From contig CP012812.1 in NCBI GenBank assembly GCA_001936135.1, positions 372,001 through 436,000 on the forward strand: DNA of 64,000 nucleotides. The letters run 5' to 3'. The notes under the pieces are model-generated. The model was given only the letters and a program-made list of their open reading frames with translations, was not told the origin of the DNA and made no database searches. The DNA is from Saccharomycopsis fibuligera x Saccharomycopsis cf. fibuligera. Lineage: Eukaryota > Ascomycota > Saccharomycetes > Ascoideales > Saccharomycopsidaceae. Below are positions 1-9,920 of the stretch, one piece after another. Numbering within the stretch: position 1 is the first letter of the stretch; the number at the start of each line of letters is the position of its first letter. Made by a program: the position numbers and the translations under genes.

Positions 1-382
1 ATTCTTCGGGTACCTTAAACCCTTTATCACTACTATTATCCTTGTCGTTGTCGTCGACTTCTATACTATCGGCTTCGCTGTTATAGCCATAAAATTCAGT
101 GGAAATATCATCGTAGTATATTTGAGTATGGTTTTCATTCATGACATACTTTTGAAATAACGGATTGGATAAAGTGTCATGGAACCAACTGGCGCCCAAA
201 TCGTAAGTGTTTCCCTCGGGAGTCTTGATAGTGAGCAACCGCCCACCGATTCTGTTTCTGGCTTCGAGAACCAATATGTCATTCACTCCACTCTTGTACA
301 AGTCACTAGCGGCTTTCAAGCCAGCTATGCCGGCGCCAATAATGATTACTGTTTTCTGCTGCTGCTGCTGGATATTTGACAT
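1..382 (-). CDS. Flavin amine oxidase (Fms1/Cbp1-like polyamine oxidase), N-terminal part only
   Basis: The minus strand reads open from an ATG at 380-382 to the left edge, giving 127 residues of a longer protein. A short Gln run is followed by an FAD-binding Rossmann fold: GAGIAG at residues 16-21 (GxGxxG), then LVLEAR with the Glu expected to hold the ribose, then the GGR motif and DLGASWFH. This order is typical of flavin amine oxidases. The closest yeast types I know are the polyamine oxidase Fms1 and the Candida corticosteroid-binding protein Cbp1, which is in the same family. Known members oxidise spermine or acetylated polyamines and feed the beta-alanine/pantothenate route. The substrate-binding and C-terminal parts lie outside the window, so the substrate cannot be judged. 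An Asp/Asn/Ser-rich stretch near residue 110 may be a loop insertion. The ATG is the first Met and leaves almost no residues before the dinucleotide fold. Confidence 0.88.
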   Translation of the reverse strand, partial: MSNIQQQQQKTVIIIGAGIAGLKAASDLYKSGVNDILVLEARNRIGGRLLTIKTPEGNTYDLGASWFHDTLSNPLFQKYVMNENHTQIYYDDISTEFYGYNSEADSIEVDDNDKDNSSDKGFKVPEE

Positions 383-1064
383 TGCTTCTGGAGGGAGGGT
401 ACAGCTCAAAAAGGAGACAAAAGAACTGAGCGGAAACGATTTGAAGAAACTAACCGTTTTCTGTCTTTTATATGCAAAAGATATCGAAAAGATGTCAAAT
501 CAGAACCAACTTCAAGTGAGCCAAGGCCTGAAATATTGCTGCTGTATATGGATAAGAAGAGGGTTTTCCTGGGGGGTGGTGCAGTCTCTCAGGCCCTACA
601 ATTCTGGAGCATCTTCATCGCCCGAGTGTTTCTGTCTAGCAGCATATCGTGTTACGAGCCCCGTTGTTATGCGCTTACGATCTCCAGCATTAATAATAAC
701 AAACGACTGTAATTATTAACGCTGACAGCTGAGTAGAAAACCTTGTCTAAAGAAGTATATTGGGGTTTATAAACACAGGCAAGGCGTATATATATTGGTA
801 GATGAAAGAATGCACAGAAACGTCAACAGAAAATGGGGGGGGGGGGGGGGGGGGGGGGGGGTACTAAAATTTAAAAGACAAACATAGGGAAAAACGACTA
901 TGAACTATGAACTGAGGGCAACGAACTGAATATATGACGTGACTGGCAGAAAAACGAGAAATGAAGAAATGCAAGAATACAAAATAATGACGTATCATGA
1001 ATCATAAATAATTGTGTGGATTATCGTGAATAAGGGAGGATATAGAGCAGCGCAAGCGTTAGCA
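383..1064. other. Intergenic: upstream of the amine oxidase, downstream of the zinc-finger gene
   Basis: This stretch holds the presumed promoter of the leftward amine oxidase gene and the 3' flank of the next leftward gene. A TATA-like run lies at 787-796 and an uninterrupted run of 27 G at 835-861. Open frames here are short and overlap the oxidase on the other strand. I support no gene. Confidence 0.6.
835..861 (+). repeat. Homopolymer of 27 G
   Basis: Twenty-seven consecutive G lie on the plus strand in otherwise AT-rich intergenic DNA. It is the only long G/C homopolymer in the window; the other long runs are all A or T. It could fold as a G-quadruplex. Its length may be inaccurate, because such runs are hard to sequence. 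Confidence 0.9.
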
Positions 1065-2132
1065 TCAGCCTAGCAAGTTACCAAGACTCATTTTGTTTGC
1101 TGATGTCTTTGCCATAACTTCACGGATTAATTGGGCCTTCTTATGCTCCGCCTGTCTGGTTTGCTTACCATTTTGGTTTTTTGGTTTTTTGACCTGCAAT
1201 GTGCTACAGAATGTTGAGAACTGGCTGTATGGCTCTCCGAGCTTCTTGGACACTCTAGCAACGGCAACTTGACTGGCTGGATCAGGCCGCTGACCAGTAT
1301 GAGTAGCTTTGTGTCTGTTGAAGTGACCAATGGTTTTAAATCTTTTATCGCAAGTGTCGCACTTGTATTTTCTGACATTCTTTTCAAAGTTTGGATCAGA
1401 TACGAACACTGAAGTGAGCTGCTCAAATTCCGAAAGGTTGGAGGTATTGGCTTTTTGTCTTACTCTGCCCAGTACCAACTCGCTCTGAGGCAAGGACTGG
1501 AGAGTCTTTTCGGCTGTTCTTATGGATGGCTGGTATGACAAAGAAGACATAATGAACTTAAATCCCTGTTCGGGAGTCTTGTTGTTATCGCTACTGCTAT
1601 TAAAGTTGCTATGTTCTAATGGAGACGTGATTGTGTTGCTTATTGGGCTGCTGTTGATGCTGTGTTTGTTCTGTCTCAGCATTGATCTGGTATCTATTGG
1701 CGCCAAATTCATTGGCGCCTGGTATGTGTAGGCAGACCCCGATGCTGGAGTGGGCGCTGGTCCTTGAGCTCTAGCTGGGAACAGGTTTGGATATGATGAC
1801 GATGATGATGATGCCATTGGCGCCATTGGCGTTAGCGCTTGAGGTGGCATCTGTGGCAGTGTCAACCCTGGAATCGGGGCTGTCTTGTTTATGGTGGCCT
1901 TTACCAAAGAATCAAAAGACGGAAGCAGCACACGGGCTCTTGGGGCGGCAACAGGCAACACAACATGGCCGGTGTCATGGACGTTGATGTTGGCGGTTAG
2001 CGTGGCATTCAACAGGCCATTGTGGCCATGATGTCCATTTAATGATCTGGCGCTCTGCTCCGATTGAACCACGGAGGCTGTATGAGATCTTGACGAGGAC
2101 GGATGGTAATCATGAGCAGCAGACGACAACAT
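1065..2132 (-). CDS. Single-finger C2H2 zinc-finger protein, diverged paralogue of its neighbour
   Basis: A 355-residue protein. It has one C2H2 finger with ligands C258, C261, H274 and H278 (C-x2-C-x12-H-x3-H), preceded by a Ser/Pro/Ala-rich N-terminal region. The finger and the roughly 17 residues before it closely resemble the first finger of the divergently transcribed protein at 3272: both have a TS-x-F-x-S-x-PN block followed by CDKRFKT-x-GH-x-x-RHK. The pair is therefore paralogous. Where that neighbour has a second finger of Nrg1 type, this protein continues from its THTG linker into a basic tail with no Cys2/His2 arrangement. A single finger usually binds DNA poorly alone, so partner binding or loss of DNA binding is possible (inference). 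The start is the first ATG and no intron is needed. A nuclear regulator is the likeliest role. Confidence 0.85.
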   Translation of the reverse strand: MLSSAAHDYHPSSSRSHTASVVQSEQSARSLNGHHGHNGLLNATLTANINVHDTGHVVLPVAAPRARVLLPSFDSLVKATINKTAPIPGLTLPQMPPQALTPMAPMASSSSSSYPNLFPARAQGPAPTPASGSAYTYQAPMNLAPIDTRSMLRQNKHSINSSPISNTITSPLEHSNFNSSSDNNKTPEQGFKFIMSSLSYQPSIRTAEKTLQSLPQSELVLGRVRQKANTSNLSEFEQLTSVFVSDPNFEKNVRKYKCDTCDKRFKTIGHFNRHKATHTGQRPDPASQVAVARVSKKLGEPYSQFSTFCSTLQVKKPKNQNGKQTRQAEHKKAQLIREVMAKTSANKMSLGNLLG

Positions 2133-3271
2133 AGTGCAAATGTAGACTAAAAAACTAGTTTACCAATCGTGAAATATTCACAATGACATTAAACTAGTTG
2201 CATTCAGAAAAAAACATGGATACTCTCAGCGGTTATATAAATACAAAGTGCAGCTCAAGTCTGCAGTGCACTGAAACACCACCCTGTTTGAGCCCTCCGG
2301 GAGGAGAGTTTCCCGGATGTGTGTGAAGATCAAAGTTAGGGTAGCACAGTCTCGTTGAATACGCTTCTTGACGCTTAGTTTCCCAACATGCATAAAATAT
2401 AGACACAAGAAAGAGCCACTTTGTAGCTATTTATAGGTTGCAATACAGTGGAAACCTGTAAATGATGAAGACATTGCAAATACATAGAAGCTTGTTAGGC
2501 ATATCGCCCAATATACTACGTTCATTACATTATAGTATTGACTCCTCCACATTCCCGTATTACACAACTGTTCTTGCCGTCCGCACCTGTCAAAAAGCGC
2601 CTTGTTATTAGTAGTACCGCAGCTTAGTACTGGAGCATTATCGCTCAAATGCAGGCTTTATCACTATACACATACACCTACCAGCCCTTTATTGAAAATA
2701 TTTTTACCGATGCCCAACCCATTCTTCCCGCATTCTCTCCATTGGCTTGCTTTGTTAGTAGCGACTCTACTAGAACACCCGAAGTACGGCTCTATTGCTG
2801 GCAATAGAATCGTGCATACTTTGCTAGTATCACATAAATACCAAAAACGGAAGATTCCGTCCTGTGATATGCTATAAACTAGTGCATACTAGCTCTAACT
2901 ACGGCAAAATTCATTCCAAAAGATGGCATTTTATTGCTCGAAATGGCGGCACATCTCCAAAAGGGATAAGCATTTTGGTAGAACAAGGATTTCTCTGCAC
3001 TAGTGCTTAGCAACCCTAGGGATAATAATAGAAGGTTGCCTTGATTTTCACCATTGCTAATTATGGTTTTTTCTAAAAGGATCCTGCGGCCTTTTACAGA
3101 TATAATAAATATTATATTCTGGAGCTGAATATATATTAAAGGTACAACCCCCGAATTCAAATTGTCCTTGTCTTATGTTTTTGTGATTTTTTAAACCTTG
3201 AATTTCCCTTTTTCTCCTTTTTTTTTTCTTCAATTCAATTCAAGTCACTCAAGACACAGCAAAATATCAAA
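2133..3271. promoter_or_regulatory. Shared divergent upstream region of the two zinc-finger paralogues
   Basis: About 1.1 kb separates the two head-to-head ATGs, so the region probably carries both promoters. The side near the rightward gene has a pyrimidine-rich tract at about 3203-3230 before the ATG. A GTTAGTA (a TACTAAC branch-like site on the minus strand) occurs near 2755, but I found no matching donor or exon. No gene supported. Confidence 0.55.
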
Positions 3272-4375
3272 ATGAGCTCAATCTCTTACGAATACAAAAA
3301 TCAGCATACAACACTGGAAAAACCCCACCAGTCAAACCAAAGTCCAGTCAACAGTTTCACTCCAAGAAGAGCTATCAAAATCACATCATTACTTAACGAT
3401 AATGACAATTCACCAAATGTTTTTCCATTATTCTCTTCGTTCCAATCATCAGAGCGTTCAGCTACTCCTAATGGTGGCTTTCAGTCCACTACGGAGGCAA
3501 TGAACCATACAATGGTCCTTAATAGGCCAATAACTCCTTTTGATACTAGCAGATCACCTTCAAGAAGTTTGTCAAATACACCATTAAGCCAACTCCAAAG
3601 ACCATTCACCCCGATACCAAGAACATCCTACTCACCATTTGTTGAAAGTAATACCCCACAATCCTCAACGTTTTCTGTCCCAACTACACCAGCAACTCCG
3701 GAATGCACGCCTGCTAGTCTTTCTTCACCAAAACCTTCCGCTCCAAAAGCTTTCAAAACATCTCCAAAAAATAATCATGAGCCTGTGAGCTTTGAAGACC
3801 AACTTGGAGTTCTTGATTTTCGCCCAATGAAACTTAGGCTCATGGAAGGAAAAGTCGCTGAAGGAAAGCTCCTAGATTTCAATACCACTACTATTGAGTC
3901 TTCCATTAAGAGCAAAGCCAAAGATGCACTTACCTCTTCTGCAGAATCAACCCCGGAAAATTCCCCAACTACCAGCACCTTCAACTTTAACAATACAACC
4001 ATCATTACTTCAGATGAAGAAGCAACAGAAAATAGCACAGGTATGAATTTCTTTACTTCCCGCTTCATTTCTAATCCAAATCTATTTAAAAATCGTAAAT
4101 TCCAATGCAAAATCTGCGACAAGCGCTTCAAGACAACGGGTCACCTAACGAGGCACAAAAAGATTCATAGCGGCGAAAAGAAGTTCAGCTGCTATTATCC
4201 TGGTTGTGAGTCTCGATTTTCAAGAAAGGACAACTGCATGCAACATTATAGAACCCACATCAATGGTAAAGCAACAAGTACCAAGCCTAAAGTGAGAACA
4301 GGGAAAGATGCTAATAAAATTGCAAAGCCGGTTGAGGTGTTTGCTCAAAGCAAAAAACACTCTTTGATTGGTTAG
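3272..4375 (+). CDS. Nrg1/Nrg2-type two-finger C2H2 transcription factor
   Basis: A 367-residue protein. Finger 1 has ligands C279, C282, H295 and H299. Finger 2 has C307, C312, H325 and H329, with C-x4-C spacing and the signature FSRKDNCMQHYRTH. The H-x-GEKK-x4-C linker and the GCESRFSRKDNC block match the Nrg1/Nrg2 family of glucose- and filamentation-related repressors, which recruit Tup1-Ssn6. The N-terminal two-thirds are disordered and rich in TP and SP dipeptides (cluster around residues 88-160), so proline-directed kinases could regulate it (inference). It is one of two paralogues transcribed away from each other. I do not assign NRG1 itself, because the fingers differ from the canonical sequence at several positions and genome-wide orthology cannot be tested here. 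The ATG at 3272 sits in AAAATG context, and nothing suggests an upstream exon. Confidence 0.88.
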   Translation: MSSISYEYKNQHTTLEKPHQSNQSPVNSFTPRRAIKITSLLNDNDNSPNVFPLFSSFQSSERSATPNGGFQSTTEAMNHTMVLNRPITPFDTSRSPSRSLSNTPLSQLQRPFTPIPRTSYSPFVESNTPQSSTFSVPTTPATPECTPASLSSPKPSAPKAFKTSPKNNHEPVSFEDQLGVLDFRPMKLRLMEGKVAEGKLLDFNTTTIESSIKSKAKDALTSSAESTPENSPTTSTFNFNNTTIITSDEEATENSTGMNFFTSRFISNPNLFKNRKFQCKICDKRFKTTGHLTRHKKIHSGEKKFSCYYPGCESRFSRKDNCMQHYRTHINGKATSTKPKVRTGKDANKIAKPVEVFAQSKKHSLIG

Positions 4376-5036
4376 AATCATGTTCTAATAATATCTTTCA
4401 ATTCTTAACTTATTATTCAGAGCTAGCCTCTTATGCTATCTCTTGCTGGATGCCACTTTTCTATGTCTGGTATACACATATCTGTCGCATCCGTAGCCAT
4501 CCTTCATTTCTTCTTCTATGCTACAATTTATTTTATTATTATCATATATTCAACTTCAATTCTTTTTTATTTTTTTTTTTTTTTTTTTGTTCTTTTTTTC
4601 TGTCTAAACCTTTTTTTCAAGTGTTCATGGTGGTGCTCTTGGTCTTATGTAGCGTTTTAGTTTCTTTGAAGTTTCCATTTTTTTCGGTTAGTTTTTATTC
4701 ATAATCATATACCTCGGTCATCCCTGAGGCTACTTTAGCTACTTATTTTGTTCTTGTTGCTGAGTTTTCTTGCAATATTTACTTTAATCAATATTATTTG
4801 CATATTTAAAACACAACAATTGTATTTCTTTCACAATTCCCGGTCTAGTTGTTGCAATGAATCAATACTCTATGAACAATACTGTTAGTAAACTGTACTG
4901 TTACTAGGGTATTAAGTTACCACAAACGCAGCTCTAAAAGCTATACAATAACTTACCTGTATTATACACTACTTAAGTTGGTTTATAAATACGTACATAA
5001 AGCTTTTTTACTTTTAGTTTATTTGCCTAAGAAATT
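4376..5036. other. Convergent 3' flanks
   Basis: Lies between the 3' ends of the Nrg-type gene and the glucosyltransferase gene. It is very T-rich near 4560-4615 and has AT-rich 3'-UTR-like sequence. Open frames here are low-complexity Phe/Tyr/Ile runs translated from T tracts. No gene or RNA recognised. Confidence 0.6.
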
Positions 5037-8000
5037 TCAAAGTTCGTCATGCAATGGATCTTCTTCTTCTATAACCTCAGTATCCTCAAATAGTTCAGCA
5101 TGCTCTGCTGCCTCTGAATCTTCAACCTTTTTAACTTTCTCAACAGCTTCCTTTATCACTACATCTTCATTATCACTCTTAAACTCGTCAATCAACTTGC
5201 CGATCTCATTATCGTACTCTGTCCACTCAGGAATTTGTCTTCTGGCTCTGTCCAACTTAGGCTCCTTTGTCAATGGGTTGTTGCACAAGTCAATAGTTTT
5301 AGCTGTTTTCAAAGCATCGTCGCTGCACCAAGTCTCGCACCACAACCAGTCCTGGTCCAATGAATGGATCTTAAGAGAATATTGCATGTTGTTTGGTAAA
5401 TCTTGGTCCAAGTTACTCAACGAGTTAGGATCAGCACTGAGCTGTTGATAATGCTGTCTGAGTCTATCGCCTGCAGCAATAGCTCTAAATTTCTTCAAGT
5501 CCACCACGTATAATGCACTAATATGGTATGGCTTATTTCCTCTAGAAAGCAAAGTCTTCCAGTATCCTTGTTTCCAGAATCTAAAACCTTCCATTTCTTT
5601 TCTAGAATCACACATTGGAGTGTAGCCATATGGAGCACCTTGCAAGTCAACGTCAATCAACTCTTTCAAATCAGTTCTAACAATTTGATCAGCATCAACA
5701 AAGATCACCTTGTCCAAATCTTGTGGAAACAACACATCAAGGAAAAGGATCTTGTAACCCCAAATGGTTCTTTGCTTTTCACGTTGGTCTCTGAGCCACA
5801 CAGGCCATTTATAAGTAATTAACTCATACTCGAAGTTATACTTGGCTGCAAGAGTGGGAAGAAACTTTTTGAAGTTAGCAGACATGTAATTGTCAATAAG
5901 CCAAAATTTCAACGTATGTTCTGTATGATTTCTCACAGAAGCAATCATAATACTCAACAATCTTTCGTATAAATGACCACTAGCTACTGCAAAAATATTG
6001 ATATCTGCTTGTTTCTTTTTAATTACTTCGTTCTTACCGGATTTAGACCAAAGCGACGACAAAAAGCCACCACCGGCTTTTTTGTTTGCAGCTGCTTCAA
6101 CATCTTCCAAATCCTCGTCATCTTTCAAAAGTAAAGCTTCATTTTCTTTGCCTGGATTCTTTACAAAATCTTTAACCAAGACTAATCCATCCAAGTCTAA
6201 CACGGAAAGCAATAAGTTGCCGTCTTTTTGAATGACAGTACCTATTTTGTTGTTGTTGCTGCCCTGTCTGCTGAAGGAGTAAATCTCAGAGGATTTGGTG
6301 TTTGGCTTGATTGAAAGCTCCCATAATCCAGGGTTGGATTTTAATTGGAAGTAGCCATAGTTTGCCATGATATTGGTATCGGCATAAATGTGACCGCTAT
6401 TGTAAACGTTTGCAGCATCCTTGAGCTCCAATTGCACACCATATGGTGGCTCTAAAGAATCCTCGACATCAGTGTACCCTTCAATGATCAAATTATTCAA
6501 CTCGTAGACTCCCTTAATGTATCCTTCTTCAGTTAAATCTAGCTTGATGTTATCAAGATCGTATTCCGATTCTTTTGCTAAAACAATCCACGCATGTGGA
6601 ACATCCAAATCAAGAGTAAATAAAGTTTCTTGTGGCACGTTGCCAAATTCAACGTCGTAGATTGACTTGTCAATTGCTCCAGTATTTTCATCAAATTTTA
6701 TTTCAGGCAAGAAAAGCCCACTATAAAATCTCTTTACTGGCAATTCGGTTAATGAGATTGTAGGAGCAAAAAGAATTGTAATATGAACCGAGTTTGTGGT
6801 CTTTGCGAGTTTGGAGAGAGCGTCAACCAAGTACACGATTTTCTGAGCTGATTCGGATATTGGATCGATAATAACGACGATATCTACTAACGCTTTTTCT
6901 TTGGTATTTTCCAAATCTGCTGACAATGTGAATGAAGTATGGTTGTAGTGCAAAAGTTCCATTTGATATCTAGGGAACTCGATACCGAATGCATCATCGA
7001 TGGCAGAATACGTAGCAGTTTGAGTCAATGTCGAGAAGAATATATCAACCCAGTCAAATCTGTCAAAAGGTGTGGACGATACGTAGAAATAGTTCTCCTC
7101 AAACTCATTCACAACTTGAAATAAGAAATCAAATAAACGATTTTTAAGCTCGTGGGTGAATAAGTATCTGACCACTTCTGCCTGAAGAGTTTTGCCCTCT
7201 GGAATTTCAATAACTCTGGAGTTGAGAATGATAACCGGGAATTGCTTGATATTGATGTTGGCAAGAGACAATGCCTTTGTAATAGATTCATTTACTGAAG
7301 AGCTAAAAGTTGCTTTTCCCTTGATGTTGTCTAAGTAATTGATCGCATCATTCAATTTCTGAATTAATGGGGACTCCTTAGTATGAAAAATTTTCCTAAG
7401 TTTTTCAATCACTAAATTGTCACTAGCAGTATTAACAAATCTAAACTTTGTCAAGTATACTTTAGAATCTTCTTTCAACAACGCTTTTTCATTTTTAAAA
7501 ATTTCAATCAACTGCTTTCTAATAGATTCTGCGTTGTAATCACCAACCAATGACAAAGATGTGTGAGTGTAAATTCTTTTTTCTCTCTCAGTGCCGCCAT
7601 TGTTAACCAATGTAAGAACATTGTCGTTACCAGAAAACTCCTGCAAAAGGTCTTTTGTAACAGAGATATATTTTATATCACTTTGATCTTGAGGCAGAAT
7701 TAATGTGTTACGGACTGGCTCTAAATCGGAATAAAAACGGTCAGCCACCGATTTACTGTCTTGTGCACCATCAAGAGGGATTTTACCAGCTTGAGCAAAA
7801 CGATGAATCAATTCCACATCTTGCAAAATTTGCTGTCCTAGAAACATTCTCCAACTATCATGAAAAATGTTGAATGGCTCAAAGACACCGTTCACAATCA
7901 AATAACCTTCATCAATAGAAAATCTTTCCAAAAACTCAGAGTTATCATATTTTTCAATAAGACTTGGTCTTTTTTCGTATCTTTTCCACAAGTCACCAAA

Positions 8001-9920
8001 ATATGTTGGATTGAGGCTTTGAGCGTAACGAAGGAAATCAAAGCTACTGGACTTGGATCTGGTGTAAAAATCAGTTTGCAACAATCTGTCCAAAATTATC
8101 AGTTCTTTCACATCCAAAGTTCTTTTCTCACCATCAATTCTAATAACTTCACCTTCAAAAAATTGCAGATAATATGGATTATCTTCTTTGAGAACGATTG
8201 GCAAAATACCAACGCGATGAGCGATGCCTCTAGCAAGCACCATATGGGTGATTTGAGCAGCAACGTTCATCAACTTTTTATTGGCCAAATTAATTGCAAA
8301 CACGACTTCCAAAATATTTTCTTTATATTCTGGTAGTTTTCCCGGAACCAAATCTTCGGAAAGCCAAACTCTTCTATCAGTAGTAAAATGCTCATACTCT
8401 GGATCATTCTCAAGATCATTCAAAAAGACAACCTTTTCGCCGCTTATCTTTTCATCCTTAATGGCGGAGCGAACATCATATCTTCTGCGATTGCCAGAAC
8501 CAGAGGATCTAAGGCTAGCAGCGGCTGATAATCTGGCAAATTCACTAATAAATTTTTTTGCGTTAAGTGTCGTAATCCCCAACACTTGGCGAAGCAGTTC
8601 AACGTAACTGCTCTCTTGTTTAATCAGCTTCAATAATCCAAAAAGATTCAATTTGTAATCACTGAGTTGCTTGCCATTGACATAAATTCCCTTAATTTCT
8701 TCATTAGCACCAAGTCTGCTATTGGATTTGACATTTTTTAAAAAGTCTTGAAAATCTGGGTTTTTCTTGCTAATTTTGAAATTCTTCGCAATGTCGTAAG
8801 AAAATTTAGGAAATCCGCCTACAACTTGTTTCAAAAGCTCAAATTTTTCGAATGCATCTCCTTCGTAACTAAGTAAGGAATAAGCAACCTTTAAGTCAAG
8901 TGATTTCAACTGTCTTTTACTTAGACCTTTGATGTTTTTGTATGTCTTATTCAAAAAGCCCCAGCCACCACTGGAAAACTCTTCCAGACCAGCGTCAGCA
9001 GAATCAAGAACAGCCTGTTCATTTTCTTTGCCATCGAGGTTTTTAACTTTTGCAGAGTTCTTAATATCTCTGTCATCGATAACAATGTAGTCGGTTCTTT
9101 TCAAAGTCAAGTCAACACCATAGCCACCGAGTAACTGTCTAGAGCCATCATCCGTTGGCGGAATGTATCTCCACACAAATCTCAACTTGCCTGCTTTAGC
9201 GGATTGAAACAAATGGAACACATATTTTGGCAATTTAGGATCATTAATATCACCATAAAGAATAACTAGTGGAGCATCATTATTGGTACCAATGACACGA
9301 TCAAATGGCAAAAGTGCATCATTATTCCGTTTTTTGGAACTGCTTCCACTGGTCTTGAGAGCAAAAATATCATCTGGATTGCACAATGTTTCGCCATTAT
9401 ACAAGATCCATGTCGTTGGCAATCCTTCTTTTTGGTCTTCATCTGGCGAATCAAATGTGGAGAAACAGTTTGACAACTTAGTACTGAATTGTGGAAGCAC
9501 CGAGCTGTTGTAATACTTGAAATGAGATACAATTCTTGGAGCATAGTAATTGTTAGCCAAGTAAATATCAAAAAAGCCATAACTTTCTTCATTGCTTGCC
9601 TTGACTACTTGAAATACCTTGTCATAGTACTGCTTTTCTGTCAAAAGTGAATCAATGTTGTCTTCGTCGTATTCGTCTTCTACATCGTCGGAGTTTTCCG
9701 AAAGCGACAACTGTAGAACCTGAGCTAATGCTTCAATATATATGGACTCATTAAGCGAAGCAGCAGTCTCAAGTAATTGGAGCTTAAATGAAGGGTTTTG
9801 CCAGTTGGCTACTAAGTTGAGATTGACTGTGTTTTTGCTGTGATCTAGCTGCTCAGCAAGCACTAAGTTTGAAGTGAAAGCACTAACAAGTGCAACAAAC
9901 AAAGTGATGATATTGCGCAT
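5037..9920 (-). CDS. KRE5: UDP-glucose:glycoprotein glucosyltransferase family (KRE5/UGGT)
   Basis: A 1627-residue ER-lumenal protein. Residues 1-22 form a signal peptide ending LVLA, and the last four residues are HDEL, the yeast ER-retrieval signal. Residues about 1307-1580 form a well-conserved GT24 catalytic domain: INIFAVASGHLYERL, then the metal-binding DAD at 1409-1411, then the DPNSLSNLDQDLPNNM block, then WLWCETWC. The long N-terminal part fits the thioredoxin-like repeats and beta-sandwiches that sense misfolded substrate. Bona fide UGGTs reglucosylate misfolded N-glycoproteins for the calnexin cycle. In Candida the homologue Kre5 is linked to beta-1,6-glucan synthesis. The intact catalytic motifs favour real transferase activity, unlike the diverged S. 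cerevisiae Kre5 (inference from memory of the family). The C-terminal tail before HDEL is acidic. The symbol rests on Kre5 being the only Candida member I know of. Confidence 0.93.
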   Translation of the reverse strand: MRNIITLFVALVSAFTSNLVLAEQLDHSKNTVNLNLVANWQNPSFKLQLLETAASLNESIYIEALAQVLQLSLSENSDDVEDEYDEDNIDSLLTEKQYYDKVFQVVKASNEESYGFFDIYLANNYYAPRIVSHFKYYNSSVLPQFSTKLSNCFSTFDSPDEDQKEGLPTTWILYNGETLCNPDDIFALKTSGSSSKKRNNDALLPFDRVIGTNNDAPLVILYGDINDPKLPKYVFHLFQSAKAGKLRFVWRYIPPTDDGSRQLLGGYGVDLTLKRTDYIVIDDRDIKNSAKVKNLDGKENEQAVLDSADAGLEEFSSGGWGFLNKTYKNIKGLSKRQLKSLDLKVAYSLLSYEGDAFEKFELLKQVVGGFPKFSYDIAKNFKISKKNPDFQDFLKNVKSNSRLGANEEIKGIYVNGKQLSDYKLNLFGLLKLIKQESSYVELLRQVLGITTLNAKKFISEFARLSAAASLRSSGSGNRRRYDVRSAIKDEKISGEKVVFLNDLENDPEYEHFTTDRRVWLSEDLVPGKLPEYKENILEVVFAINLANKKLMNVAAQITHMVLARGIAHRVGILPIVLKEDNPYYLQFFEGEVIRIDGEKRTLDVKELIILDRLLQTDFYTRSKSSSFDFLRYAQSLNPTYFGDLWKRYEKRPSLIEKYDNSEFLERFSIDEGYLIVNGVFEPFNIFHDSWRMFLGQQILQDVELIHRFAQAGKIPLDGAQDSKSVADRFYSDLEPVRNTLILPQDQSDIKYISVTKDLLQEFSGNDNVLTLVNNGGTEREKRIYTHTSLSLVGDYNAESIRKQLIEIFKNEKALLKEDSKVYLTKFRFVNTASDNLVIEKLRKIFHTKESPLIQKLNDAINYLDNIKGKATFSSSVNESITKALSLANINIKQFPVIILNSRVIEIPEGKTLQAEVVRYLFTHELKNRLFDFLFQVVNEFEENYFYVSSTPFDRFDWVDIFFSTLTQTATYSAIDDAFGIEFPRYQMELLHYNHTSFTLSADLENTKEKALVDIVVIIDPISESAQKIVYLVDALSKLAKTTNSVHITILFAPTISLTELPVKRFYSGLFLPEIKFDENTGAIDKSIYDVEFGNVPQETLFTLDLDVPHAWIVLAKESEYDLDNIKLDLTEEGYIKGVYELNNLIIEGYTDVEDSLEPPYGVQLELKDAANVYNSGHIYADTNIMANYGYFQLKSNPGLWELSIKPNTKSSEIYSFSRQGSNNNKIGTVIQKDGNLLLSVLDLDGLVLVKDFVKNPGKENEALLLKDDEDLEDVEAAANKKAGGGFLSSLWSKSGKNEVIKKKQADINIFAVASGHLYERLLSIMIASVRNHTEHTLKFWLIDNYMSANFKKFLPTLAAKYNFEYELITYKWPVWLRDQREKQRTIWGYKILFLDVLFPQDLDKVIFVDADQIVRTDLKELIDVDLQGAPYGYTPMCDSRKEMEGFRFWKQGYWKTLLSRGNKPYHISALYVVDLKKFRAIAAGDRLRQHYQQLSADPNSLSNLDQDLPNNMQYSLKIHSLDQDWLWCETWCSDDALKTAKTIDLCNNPLTKEPKLDRARRQIPEWTEYDNEIGKLIDEFKSDNEDVVIKEAVEKVKKVEDSEAAEHAELFEDTEVIEEEDPLHDEL

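Noticed and set aside
2740-2800. Minus-strand TACTAAC in the divergent zinc-finger promoter.
   Set aside because: No donor with a plausible upstream exon; both zinc-finger genes are complete without it.
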